Below are positions 54,119 to 62,598 of a stretch of DNA of 64,000 nt, in pieces (within the stretch, counting starts at the first letter, position 1; each line of letters starts with the position of its first letter). The stretch is from an uncultured Litoreibacter sp. (GTDB taxonomy: Bacteria > Pseudomonadota > Alphaproteobacteria > Rhodobacterales > Rhodobacteraceae). The notes below the pieces were generated by a model. That model made no database searches and was not told the origin of the DNA. It saw nothing but the letters and a program-made list of their open reading frames with translations. The position numbers were made by a program, and so were the translations under genes. Location of the stretch: positions 629,001-693,000 of the forward strand of contig CANLOU010000001.1 of the NCBI GenBank assembly GCA_947492995.1, read 5' to 3'.

Positions 54119-54577
54119 ATGACGATACATGAAAATGGCGGGTTCGAGACCGCCGTAATGACCGACGAGCAGCGCAAAGCCGTCGCACTAGAATATCTTG
54201 TGCGGATGGATCGCGGAGGAGATTTTCTGTCGCTGTTGGATGACCACGCGCGGGTTTCTTTCCCGAAGTGGGGCTTGGCTAAAGGCCGCGAGGAATACAC
54301 CCAGCTTTTTACGGATCTGATGGGAATTCTGAAATCTGTCGAACACCACAACAGCTACTTTAACTACGTCATTCAGGGCGACATGGTCGTCATTGAGGGC
54401 ACAACCGCTGGGGTTACTGCCAAGGATATCCCTTGGCGTGCCGGCACTGGCCATGCTGGAAACTGGTGCGACGTGTTCGAGATCCGCGACTTCAAGATCC
54501 ACCGCCTCGCGATCTACCTCGATCCTGATTACGGCGGCGAGGATACCGATCGTTATCCTTGGCTAAAAGACCGCTAG
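54119..54577 (+). CDS. SnoaL/NTF2-like protein
   Basis: A 152-residue protein with an NTF2-like cone fold: ALEYLVRMDRGGDFLSLLDD at the N-terminus, DHARVSFPKWGLAKGREEY, then VIEGTTAGVTAKDIPW and a C-terminal VFEIRDFKIHRLAIYLDPDY. Such proteins act as small hydrolases, isomerases or ligand binders. It is the first gene of the operon with the Tat flavoprotein and cytochrome c. ATG 54119 is preceded by AAGGGAGAG. Confidence 0.78.
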   Translation: MTIHENGGFETAVMTDEQRKAVALEYLVRMDRGGDFLSLLDDHARVSFPKWGLAKGREEYTQLFTDLMGILKSVEHHNSYFNYVIQGDMVVIEGTTAGVTAKDIPWRAGTGHAGNWCDVFEIRDFKIHRLAIYLDPDYGGEDTDRYPWLKDR

Positions 54578-54717
54578 GCGGCACTGGCCGGGCCAAGATC
54601 CAACAGGCCTGGCCTTCACACTTTCCGACTTTTCCCCTGACCCCCGGGCAGGGCCCGTCCGGCGTATCCGGGGGGGTCCTTCGAAGGGCGGCAGGGTCAC
54701 ACAAAACGGAGGACATT

Positions 54718-56457
54718 ATGACGAAAGAAAACAAAAAACACACCGCAACCATCGGGCGCCGCCAGTTCCTGGCCGCCGGGTCGGCCGCCGGGGCCGCCAT
54801 GATTGGCGGATCGCAGGCCGAGGCGCAGCCGCTTCGCGCAAGCGATACCCAATTCGACGAAACCCGCGACATGATCTGCGTCGGCGCTGGTGCTGGCGGG
54901 TTGACCAGCGCACTTTTCGGCAAGTGGAACGGCAACGACGTGCTGGTGCTGGAAAAAGCGCGCACGCCCGGCGGCACCACGCAGAAATCCGCCTTCTGGT
55001 ACTGGGTTCCGAATAACACGCCCCTGCGCAACGCGGGCCTGACCGACCCGCGGGAAGACTTCATGCGTTACGCCGCGCGGATCAGCTATCCGCAGAGCTA
55101 TAACGCCGATGACCCCAAACTGGGCCTGACCGACTGGCAGTTCGAAATGATCGGCGCAGTCTGGGACAGCGGCTCGGACGCGGCAGACCTGCTGGACGAA
55201 CGAGGGGCGCTCAAGTATCGGCACCTCGATTTCGCCCCGGACTACTTTGCTGAACTGCCTGAGAACAAAACACCCAAGGGACGCGTGCTCTATCCACTGG
55301 AGGGCAACGATCTCGGCTCCAACGGCGGTGCCGCTGCGATCGCTTCGCTGCTGAGGTCCTGCGCCGAAGAGGATATCGAAGTGCGCACTCGAAACCGGGT
55401 GACGACGCTGGTCTTCGACGATGCGGGTGCCGTTGTTGGCGTGCAGGTCGAGACTCCCGAAGGAGTGCGGGTGATCGGCGCCAGAAAGGCTGTCATCTTT
55501 GCCAGCGGTGGCTACACACACAACCCGGTCATGCGGCAAAACTTTTTGTCGGTACCGATTTTTGGCGGCTGCGCGGCCCTGTCAAACGAAGGTGACTTTA
55601 TCAATATCGCAAGCAGCTCCGGGGCGGCGCTGGGCAATCTCAACTACGCTTGGTTCTGCCCCATTCCGCTGGAAAAGGCCGTTGCGAAGGACCCTTCGAT
55701 CAGCGGCATCTTTACGGTGACAGGCGATTCAATGATCTTCGTCAACAAATACGGCCATCGTACCCTGAACGAAAAGTTGCAGTACAACGAACTGGCGCAG
55801 CAGTTCTTCCGTTGGGACGGCGCCAAAGCCGAGATGCCGGACCTTGTGCAGATCATGGTCTGGGACCAGCACGCGCAGGACAACTGCGCAAGCTCAGATT
55901 TTGGCGGGCTTATCACGCCTGAAGGTGGCGACAACCGACATGTTATCAAGGGCGAAACCCTGGAAGAACTGAGCGCGGCGACGGAAGAACGGCTGGCACA
56001 ATTCGCCGGCAACACTGGTGGCATTTCTCTTGCGGAGGATTTCACCGCAAACCTGAAAAGCTCGATCGAGCGTTTCAATGGCTTTGCCGCCGCGGGAAAG
56101 GACGAGGACTTCGCGCGGGGCGAACGGCAGGTGGAACTGTTGTTTACCGGACCAGTCGGCGAGGATGCCAATCCGGACAACCCAACGATGCACCCGATCT
56201 CGGACAACGGCCCCTATTACGCGGCGTTGGTTGTTGGTGGCACGCTCGACACCAAAGGCGGGCCGGTAACAAACAGCCACGGACAGGTACTTGATACCGA
56301 GGGCACACCCATCGTGGGGCTTTACGGATGCGGGAATTGCGTGGCCTCGCCGACCGGGCGGGCCTATTGGTCGGGCGGCGGAACGTTGGGGCCGCTTTTG
56401 GCGTTCTCCTACCGGGCTTCGATCCAAGCCAACAAAGAGCCCGTGCGGCAATTATGA
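54718..56457 (+). CDS. Tat-exported FAD-binding dehydrogenase (KstD/fumarate reductase-like)
   Basis: A 579-residue flavoprotein with a twin-arginine signal (IGRRQFLAAGSAAGAAMIGG, residues 12-31), so it is probably periplasmic. The FAD motif is MICVGAGAGGLTSALFG (around residues 53-69). The family segment ARTPGGTTQKSAFWYWVP and the C-terminal NCVASPTGRAYWSGGGTLGP (around residues 542-561) are the FAD_binding_2 features found in 3-ketosteroid dehydrogenases and flavin-fumarate reductases. Strong CGGAGG site before ATG 54718. Electrons probably go to the cytochrome c encoded next. Confidence 0.87.
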   Translation: MTKENKKHTATIGRRQFLAAGSAAGAAMIGGSQAEAQPLRASDTQFDETRDMICVGAGAGGLTSALFGKWNGNDVLVLEKARTPGGTTQKSAFWYWVPNNTPLRNAGLTDPREDFMRYAARISYPQSYNADDPKLGLTDWQFEMIGAVWDSGSDAADLLDERGALKYRHLDFAPDYFAELPENKTPKGRVLYPLEGNDLGSNGGAAAIASLLRSCAEEDIEVRTRNRVTTLVFDDAGAVVGVQVETPEGVRVIGARKAVIFASGGYTHNPVMRQNFLSVPIFGGCAALSNEGDFINIASSSGAALGNLNYAWFCPIPLEKAVAKDPSISGIFTVTGDSMIFVNKYGHRTLNEKLQYNELAQQFFRWDGAKAEMPDLVQIMVWDQHAQDNCASSDFGGLITPEGGDNRHVIKGETLEELSAATEERLAQFAGNTGGISLAEDFTANLKSSIERFNGFAAAGKDEDFARGERQVELLFTGPVGEDANPDNPTMHPISDNGPYYAALVVGGTLDTKGGPVTNSHGQVLDTEGTPIVGLYGCGNCVASPTGRAYWSGGGTLGPLLAFSYRASIQANKEPVRQL

Positions 56458-56525
56458 AACAGCCAATCCGCGCCCCTGCCGGGGTGCGGATTGCTCCTTA
56501 TTTCCCGATTCCGGAGTTACACATC

Positions 56526-56837
56526 ATGAAATCGACCCTTTTAACCGTCATGACCGCGACACTCTTTGCCTCCGCGACCTGGGCCGAAGATATGGCCCCC
56601 CCCGACATCGAGACCGGGCGCACGCTCTACTTCGAGGTCTGTGCATCCTGCCACGGCAGCACCGGCGCGGGCGGTGCAGGCCCTGATCTGCGTCCAGCCG
56701 CGGAAGCCTTCGACATTGATGGCTTTGTTTTCTTCATCCAAAACCCGCCAGACAGCATGCCCAGTTTCGCTTCGGCACTGAGCGAGAAGGAAATGCGCGA
56801 CATCGCTTCCTTTGTCGCATCGCTTGCGCCGATGTAG
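56526..56837 (+). CDS. Small periplasmic cytochrome c
   Basis: A 103-residue protein with a signal peptide (MKSTLLTVMTATLFASATWA) and a class I c-type heme site: CASCH at residues 39-43, and MPSF around residue 79 with the likely Met ligand. It ends in a helix FVASLAPM. It is the likely electron acceptor of the Tat flavoprotein gene just upstream (68 bp). A strong terminator follows. Confidence 0.9.
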   Translation: MKSTLLTVMTATLFASATWAEDMAPPDIETGRTLYFEVCASCHGSTGAGGAGPDLRPAAEAFDIDGFVFFIQNPPDSMPSFASALSEKEMRDIASFVASLAPM

Positions 56838-56865
56838 TGCACGGCGGCTTCTTTGCCCCTGAAAG

Positions 56866-56905
56866 CAGAACCGTTTTAAATTGGCAATTTTCCGGTTCTG
56901 TTTTT
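56866..56905 (+). terminator. Rho-independent terminator after cytochrome c
   Basis: Stem CAGAACCG (56866-56873) pairs with CGGTTCTG (56893-56900), with an inner AAATT/AATTT pairing, followed by TTTTT. It ends the SnoaL-flavoprotein-cytochrome operon just before the convergent dioxygenase operon. Confidence 0.88.
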
Positions 56906-56993
56906 GGCGAGCCGAAGAGCCCGTCGAAACACGTTATGACGACAGGCACGTTGTATCCGATGGCGCCGCTGGCCCGACGGACCGGCGATGTCT

Positions 56994-57953
56994 TTAGGGC
57001 TCTATTTCTTTATTTAAGATGAAATCTGATGGAAGATCAGGCCCCCAAAGGTAAATGGAATCCTCTGGCGGGTAGTCTCCTGCCTCCCAATCACAATCCA
57101 CGGGGATATAATCAATATCGGATGAGTATTCTGAATAGCTTCCCCAAGGGTCGGTAACATAGTGAAAGTAATTGGATCCAAGAACATGACGCCCAAGACC
57201 CCAGCCCTTCGAATAACCCTTATCGGCCATCTGCATCGCGCCTTTACCGATATCGTTAATCGTTGGCACATCCCATGAGCAGTGGTGCAGACCCGGAGCA
57301 GTTGATTTGGCAAAAGCGATGAGGTGATGATCGGAACCGTGAATACCGTGCATGAAACAGATGCCGTCGCCGGACCTGTCCGAAAGCCTTAACCCCAGCA
57401 CGCGTGAATAAAACTCGATCGCTTTTGTAACGTCCGCCGTGAATATGAGGACATGCGCAAGCCGATGTGGCCTGACCTGTTCCACCTGACTTCGTCGCAT
57501 CGAACCCATTTCGCCGCCCGGGACGCTTTCCATGGTGAAATCGGACTTTTCGTCAGGTGACGTCTTTTCGGCCACCTTTATTTCAATGGTGACTCCGTTG
57601 TGATCCTGAAACCAGATTCCATTGCTGTCGTATCCAGGCGGAGGGTCCATAAGCTTGACACCCTGTTTCTCGGCGCGCCGTTTCATTGGCTCAAAATCTT
57701 CTTCGAAGACGCCAAAGCTAAGAAAGTTCAGCTTCTTGCGCGCGCCTTCCCCGATAGAAGCCCACCGATGCTCAGAGCCAAAGGTATAAAGCCCAAGGCC
57801 ATTCCCCTCTTCCCTCACATCAAGACCAAACGTGGTATAAAATTCCTCTGCAACCTTCAAATCCGGAACAGCCATATTGAACGTGTCCATTGAATGGGCA
57901 CCCAGGTCACCCGGCCGCTTGTTCACACCGATTTTTCCAACAATAGCTGTCAT
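56994..57953 (-). CDS. Extradiol ring-cleavage dioxygenase (VOC family)
   Basis: A 319-residue two-domain vicinal oxygen chelate protein of the catechol 2,3-dioxygenase type. Iron ligands of the C-terminal domain are His in PHRLAHVLIFTADV (around residue 167), His in PGLHHCSWDVP (around 222) and Glu in GSYSEYSSDIDYIP (around 273). The first domain (FNMAVPDLKVAEEFYTTFG) lacks ligands, as usual. It likely opens a catechol or dihydroxy-aromatic acid. It overlaps the livM-like gene upstream by 4 bp, so uptake and ring cleavage are made together. Confidence 0.88.
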   Translation of the reverse strand: MTAIVGKIGVNKRPGDLGAHSMDTFNMAVPDLKVAEEFYTTFGLDVREEGNGLGLYTFGSEHRWASIGEGARKKLNFLSFGVFEEDFEPMKRRAEKQGVKLMDPPPGYDSNGIWFQDHNGVTIEIKVAEKTSPDEKSDFTMESVPGGEMGSMRRSQVEQVRPHRLAHVLIFTADVTKAIEFYSRVLGLRLSDRSGDGICFMHGIHGSDHHLIAFAKSTAPGLHHCSWDVPTINDIGKGAMQMADKGYSKGWGLGRHVLGSNYFHYVTDPWGSYSEYSSDIDYIPVDCDWEAGDYPPEDSIYLWGPDLPSDFILNKEIEP

Positions 57954-59008
57954 AGATCTGTCCTTTCAGAGGTGAAGATCACGCGTCGCCGAAGGGGGAA
58001 CAATGTCAGGCCCAATCGGTCCCGCAAAAGCCCCCAAAGGCCTTGCGGCGCAAATATCATTACGACGATACCCGCAGCGCCAAGCGCGACGAGATACCAG
58101 CTGCCGAAATCGGCAAGGAAATTCTGCAACACGAAGAAAACAATAACGCCAAGGATTGGTCCCTCGAGCGTTCCTATACCTCCGATTACGACAACGAAGA
58201 TTACGAATGCCGTCCAATCCGTCACACTGAATGCAGCGCCGGGCGATATGCGCGCGGTCTGCAAAAAGATGAGAGCGCCAACCATACCCGCGCCAAAGGC
58301 CGAGATGAGGTACGTCATCCACTTGATAGCTGAGGCGTTAATTCCAACCGATCTAGCTGCCTCAGCATTGTCTTTGACAGCTGTTAGGCCCAATCCAATT
58401 CGACGCCGCATAAGCACATAGATTGCTGTCATCAAAGCAACCGCGAGGATTAATGCGATCCAGTAGAGTATGATGTCACGCGCAGCGGAGCCACTAACAT
58501 CGAAAAGGGCCCGGACCCAATCTGTCCCTGGCATGCTACGCACCGTGTCGCGTGGCAACGATGTGCCCGTTCCCCCGCCCACAGCCTTCCACTGTGCAAC
58601 AGACAAACGAGCGACCTCGGCTAGGACCCAAGATCCAATCGCGAAATAGGCCCCGTCCAGACGAAACAGAAAGAATGCAAAGGGTATTGCAAAGAGAAGC
58701 GCAACGACGCCGCCCATCAAGATCGAAAGAAGCGGATCAAAACCATACAGCCCGACGACTGCGAAAAGTGTATAGGCACCGAGCCCGACAAAGGCCTGTT
58801 GGCCGACTGAAACCAACCCGCCATACCCAGCGAGAAGGTTCCAACATTGCGCGAGCGCCAGAAGCGTCAGTATCGCAAACATGTCCTTGATAATGCCGCG
58901 CGACACAAATGCGGGCAGAAACACTGCCGCAATAATAGCAGCGAACGCAAACACCAGAAAAACTCGGCTGCTGCGGGTCGCGATTTCTATGCGTGCATTG
59001 TGCGTCAT
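57950..59008 (-). CDS. livM: Branched-chain-type ABC transporter permease (LivM)
   Basis: A 352-residue inner-membrane permease with about 9-10 hydrophobic helices. The LivM signature is WNLLAGYGGLVSVGQQAFVG, with the EAA-like loop MRRRIGLGLTAVKDNAEAAR, then GGIGTLEGPILGVIVFFVLQ. In this context it probably imports an aromatic acid rather than leucine. ATG 59008 is chosen (MTHNARIEI), overlapping the livH stop by 4 bp; a longer frame begins inside livH and is not needed. Confidence 0.9.
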   Translation of the reverse strand: MTHNARIEIATRSSRVFLVFAFAAIIAAVFLPAFVSRGIIKDMFAILTLLALAQCWNLLAGYGGLVSVGQQAFVGLGAYTLFAVVGLYGFDPLLSILMGGVVALLFAIPFAFFLFRLDGAYFAIGSWVLAEVARLSVAQWKAVGGGTGTSLPRDTVRSMPGTDWVRALFDVSGSAARDIILYWIALILAVALMTAIYVLMRRRIGLGLTAVKDNAEAARSVGINASAIKWMTYLISAFGAGMVGALIFLQTARISPGAAFSVTDWTAFVIFVVVIGGIGTLEGPILGVIVFFVLQNFLADFGSWYLVALGAAGIVVMIFAPQGLWGLLRDRLGLTLFPLRRRVIFTSERTDL

Positions 59009-59862
59009 TGTTTTGGCATCAAACCTCTCGGACGGATCAGCAGGACGATCAGAAAGGCCACATGGCCCGCCAGAATCTGCCATTCCGGATTAAGGGCGGC
59101 TCCGACTGTCTGACTCACGCCAATAATCATTCCCCCAATGAGCGTTCCCCAGAGATTCCCGAGGCCGCCAATGATGACTGCTTCAAATGCATACAACAGT
59201 CGTGCCGGGCCTGTTGTGGGATCAAAGTTCGCACGCATGCCGAGGTACAGCGCGGCGATCGTCACGATGACGAGCGCAAGGCCAGTGGCTAATGCGAAGA
59301 TTCTATTCGGCTTGATGCCCATCAAGCTTGCTGTTGTTGGATCATCTGAAACAGCACGGAATGCCCGCCCAAGCGCTGTGCGGTAAAATATCCAGTTGAG
59401 AATTAGGATAACCGCTATCGCCGAGCCAAACGTCAAAAGTGGCAAGAGACCAAGGGAGGTAACGCCTATATCCACCGATGCGGTTTCCAATACCCCCACG
59501 GGGATACGTTGGCTGTCCGCCGAAAAGGTTTCAAGCAACAGGTTTTGGAGGATCACCGATAACCCGAAAGTAACCAGGAGCGGTGGAAGGATATTATGGC
59601 CAAGGACCCGGTTCAGCACCGCGAGCTGCAGAACCCAACCGACACCAAACATCAACGGCGCTGCGATGAGGGCGGATAAGAAAGGATTCAGCCCAAAAAC
59701 ACTCACCCCAACAAGGATAAGATAACCTGCGAAAACGATAAGGTCGCCGTGTGCAAGGTTCACAAGCCGCATGATACCGAAGATCAGCGACAGCCCAGAG
59801 GCAAAAAGTGCATAGAGACCGCCAAGAAGAACACCTTGTATTATGGTATCTATGCCAATCAT
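59005..59862 (-). CDS. livH: Branched-chain-type ABC transporter permease (LivH)
   Basis: A 285-residue permease with about eight hydrophobic helices. LivH features are FASGLSLIFGIMRLVNLAHG at the N-terminus, FRAVSDDPTTASLMGIKPNR (the cytoplasmic coupling loop) and GLGNLWGTLIGGMIIG at the end. It forms the heteromeric channel with LivM. ATGA overlaps join it to livF upstream and livM downstream, so the transporter is one transcription unit. Confidence 0.92.
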   Translation of the reverse strand: MIGIDTIIQGVLLGGLYALFASGLSLIFGIMRLVNLAHGDLIVFAGYLILVGVSVFGLNPFLSALIAAPLMFGVGWVLQLAVLNRVLGHNILPPLLVTFGLSVILQNLLLETFSADSQRIPVGVLETASVDIGVTSLGLLPLLTFGSAIAVILILNWIFYRTALGRAFRAVSDDPTTASLMGIKPNRIFALATGLALVIVTIAALYLGMRANFDPTTGPARLLYAFEAVIIGGLGNLWGTLIGGMIIGVSQTVGAALNPEWQILAGHVAFLIVLLIRPRGLMPKQ

Positions 59863-60563
59863 GCCGCGGCTCCGAAATAGGCTTCGTGAACGACGCTCCG
59901 GCTAAGATCAGCAGGGGCACCTTCCAGCGAAACTTTGCCTTCGATCATGCAGTAAACATAAGAAGCCACGCGCATGGCCTGGGCGATGTCCTGTTCGACA
60001 ATGATCGCGCCAGTTCCCTGTGACAGGATCTTTGGCATAGCCGCATAAATCTCTCTGATGACGATAGGGGCAAGACCAAGGCTGATTTCATCAAACAACA
60101 GCACCTCCGGGTTCGACATAAGTGCCCGCCCGATCGCAATCATCTGTTGCTGTCCGCCTGATAAGGCGGTGGCGGGCCGCGATCTAAATTCGCTAAGGAT
60201 CGGGAACAAAGCGTACACAGAATGCAGGTTCCAAGGCCCAGAGCCTTTTCGACGATCAGCACCGACTAAAAGGTTCTCTTCAACTGACAGCGACGGGAAA
60301 AGCCTGCGCCCTTCCGGCACCATCGCGATCCCGCGTTGCATGATGTTGCTTGCCGGTAAGTCGCCGATCGGTTTTCCCTTGAAAACAACTTGTTCAGGCG
60401 CGTTCTGCAGAACCCCTGAGATCGATCGCATCAATGTTGTTTTTCCCGCGCCATTTGCCCCGATAATTGAGACAATCTGCCCCGGCTCAAGCGAAATATT
60501 GACGCCGAAAAGCGCACGGAAATCGCCGTAGCTGGCTGTCAGATCCTGGGTTTGCAAGATCAT
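59859..60563 (-). CDS. livF: ABC transporter ATP-binding protein (LivF)
   Basis: A 234-residue ATPase. Walker A is IIGANGAGKTTLMRSISG (around residues 34-51), the signature is ATALSGGQQQMIAIGRALM, and Walker B is EVLLFDEISLGLAP. The Leu-rich MVPEGRRLFPSLSVEENLLV segment is typical of LivF. It pairs with LivG to power the LivHM permease. It is coupled to livG by an ATGA overlap. Confidence 0.92.
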   Translation of the reverse strand: MILQTQDLTASYGDFRALFGVNISLEPGQIVSIIGANGAGKTTLMRSISGVLQNAPEQVVFKGKPIGDLPASNIMQRGIAMVPEGRRLFPSLSVEENLLVGADRRKGSGPWNLHSVYALFPILSEFRSRPATALSGGQQQMIAIGRALMSNPEVLLFDEISLGLAPIVIREIYAAMPKILSQGTGAIIVEQDIAQAMRVASYVYCMIEGKVSLEGAPADLSRSVVHEAYFGAAA

Positions 60564-61279
60564 GAGTCTGCCCCCAGGTAAATCTCGCGAACTGCGTCAC
60601 TGCCCATGACTTCGGTGGGATTGCCCTGCGCGATGACCTTGCCAAAATCCAACACCGCAAGACGTTGCACAACAGCCGTCAGCGCATGCAAAACATGTTC
60701 GATCCAGATGATCGTCACCCCTTGGGCATTCACGCTGCGGATTGTATCCGTAAGGGCCACGCATTCACCGTCGGTTAAGCCACCGGCGATTTCATCTAGC
60801 AGCAACAGATCTGGCTGCGTTGCGAGGGCACGCGCCATTTCCAGCCTTTTGCGGTTGAGAAGCGGTAATCCAGCCGCAGGTGTATTCACAACGGCCATGA
60901 GTTCGGTCGTTTCAAGAATTTCCAGACAATCCTGCGCAACATCTTGCTCGGATGCGTTGCGCCCGAAAGAGGCGGCCGCAAGCAGGTTTTCGAAAACCGT
61001 GAGGGACCCAAACGGTTGAGGCACTTGAAAGCTGCGCCCAATCCCGGCGTGGATACGCCGGTTGGCGGGCACCTTGGTGATGTCTTGGTCTTTGAAGGTG
61101 ATTTTTCCTTCATCCGGGCGAAGGTTTCCGGTGATGAGGTTGAACAGGGTGGATTTCCCAGCCCCGTTCGGCCCGACAATGCCAAGCGCCTCACCTTTAG
61201 GCACCTCTAAGCTGACTTTGTCAGCAACAGTTAATGCACCGAAGGATTTGCTCACGTCTGCCAGCTTCAAGAATGCCAT
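60560..61279 (-). CDS. livG: ABC transporter ATP-binding protein (LivG)
   Basis: A 239-residue ATPase. Walker A is IVGPNGAGKSTLFNLITG (around residues 33-50). The Q-loop region GIGRSFQVPQPFGSLTVFEN is typical of LivG, and Walker B is PDLLLLDEIAGGLTDGE. The usual LSGGQ signature is weakly kept: LLNRKRLEMARAL is seen where LSYGxQRxLEIARAL is expected, so the signature Ser-Gly-Gly is absent. It starts 15 bp after the binding-protein gene. Confidence 0.9.
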   Translation of the reverse strand: MAFLKLADVSKSFGALTVADKVSLEVPKGEALGIVGPNGAGKSTLFNLITGNLRPDEGKITFKDQDITKVPANRRIHAGIGRSFQVPQPFGSLTVFENLLAAASFGRNASEQDVAQDCLEILETTELMAVVNTPAAGLPLLNRKRLEMARALATQPDLLLLDEIAGGLTDGECVALTDTIRSVNAQGVTIIWIEHVLHALTAVVQRLAVLDFGKVIAQGNPTEVMGSDAVREIYLGADS

Positions 61280-61294
61280 TTGCTCAGATCCCGC

Positions 61295-62554
61295 TCATGT
61301 CAGCGTCTCGAAAGCGCCACCAGTTGGGATATTGGGTGCATCGCTGTTCTCGACGACGACCAGTTCAAACGAGCCATCTTCGCGACGCCGCCATTGACCT
61401 CCGGTAAGTAAGGTCTTGGTTACGTTTGCCGCTGCAAAAGGTGGAACGCCCGCGCCGTCAAAGGCAACGCGACCGATGATCGTTTCGAGGTTGGTCGCCG
61501 CGATCGCCTCTGCGATCGCCTCTCCGTCACCTGTTGACGCCGTGCGGCCCATGACATCAGCCGCCATCTCAAAGAGCGAATGTACGAAACCAATTGGCTG
61601 TGTCCAAGGACGGTTGGTTTCGGTTGAAAATGCCTCGGCCAACTCGGCCGCTGACTGTCCTGAAACGGAGGACGAGAACGGGTGCGTTGGTGTCCACCAG
61701 ACTTCAGAGCTAAGATTATGCGCGCCCTCGCCCAAGGCCTCTACAGTCGGTGGAAAGAGGATTGCCTTGGCAACCGTGACGGCCTTGGGCGCATAGCCTT
61801 GCTGCTTGGCTTGGTTCCAGAAGGTCGTGAAATCAGGCGGTATGATTACGCCGGTTACGATATCGGCGTTGTCCCCTTTAAATGCGTTGATCTGCGCGCT
61901 GAAATCATCGGTGAGGTTCTGGAACCTGCCTGGATCAAGCAGGTTATAGCCCGCGGCCTCCAAACCGGGCCGCAGTCCGACAGTCGGATCACCCCATGCG
62001 TTGCCATCTGCGTCATTCGGGAAAAGGCCACCAACACGCTGATTGGTGTCCAGCTGCCCCCACATCGCCGTGAAAACATTGATGATGTCCTCTAGCCCCC
62101 AGAAATAGTGGAATGAAAAATCGAATGGCTGCCATGACCCTGGATCCGTTGGATTGCCCTGTTGTCCGATGAACCAAGGTTGCCAAGGCGCCAATGTCGA
62201 AATGCACGCGACACCTTCTAACTCACATGTGGTTGTAACAGGATTGGTCGTCTCAGGGGTTGAACCGACAAGCATGAGCTCCACTTCGTCATCGACGATC
62301 AATTCCTGGGCGACTTCGGCTGCGCGGTTTGGGTTGGATTGACTATCCTTAACAATGACCTCGAACTCACTCCCGATGTCCGTCCCTAGGAACAGGTCAA
62401 TGTTGAAAGCGTCGCTTTCCGAAAAGGCGGCAAGGGGCCCGGTTTGCGGGCTTACATAGCCCAGCTTGATCTTCCGGCCCTGTGCGATCGCCGGTGCAGC
62501 AAGCACCGCCGATGCGGCAGCCGTCGTTTTAAGCAGCTTTCTGCGCGTAATCAT
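61295..62554 (-). CDS. ABC transporter substrate-binding protein (LivK-like, Tat signal)
   Basis: A 419-residue periplasmic binding protein with a twin-arginine-like leader (MITRRKLLKTTAAASAVLAA, cleavage near APAIAQG). The Peripla_BP_6 fold starts KIKLGYVSPQTGPLAAFSES and continues through VIVKDSQSNPNRAAEVAQEL, as in amide/branched-chain amino acid binders. In this operon it may bind an aromatic acid. It is followed by livG and preceded (44 bp) by the flavin monooxygenase. Confidence 0.9.
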   Translation of the reverse strand: MITRRKLLKTTAAASAVLAAPAIAQGRKIKLGYVSPQTGPLAAFSESDAFNIDLFLGTDIGSEFEVIVKDSQSNPNRAAEVAQELIVDDEVELMLVGSTPETTNPVTTTCELEGVACISTLAPWQPWFIGQQGNPTDPGSWQPFDFSFHYFWGLEDIINVFTAMWGQLDTNQRVGGLFPNDADGNAWGDPTVGLRPGLEAAGYNLLDPGRFQNLTDDFSAQINAFKGDNADIVTGVIIPPDFTTFWNQAKQQGYAPKAVTVAKAILFPPTVEALGEGAHNLSSEVWWTPTHPFSSSVSGQSAAELAEAFSTETNRPWTQPIGFVHSLFEMAADVMGRTASTGDGEAIAEAIAATNLETIIGRVAFDGAGVPPFAAANVTKTLLTGGQWRRREDGSFELVVVENSDAPNIPTGGAFETLT

Positions 62555-62598
62555 TTTGTTCCTCCCTGATGATGATGGTCGTTCAGACGAAGCCCTGT

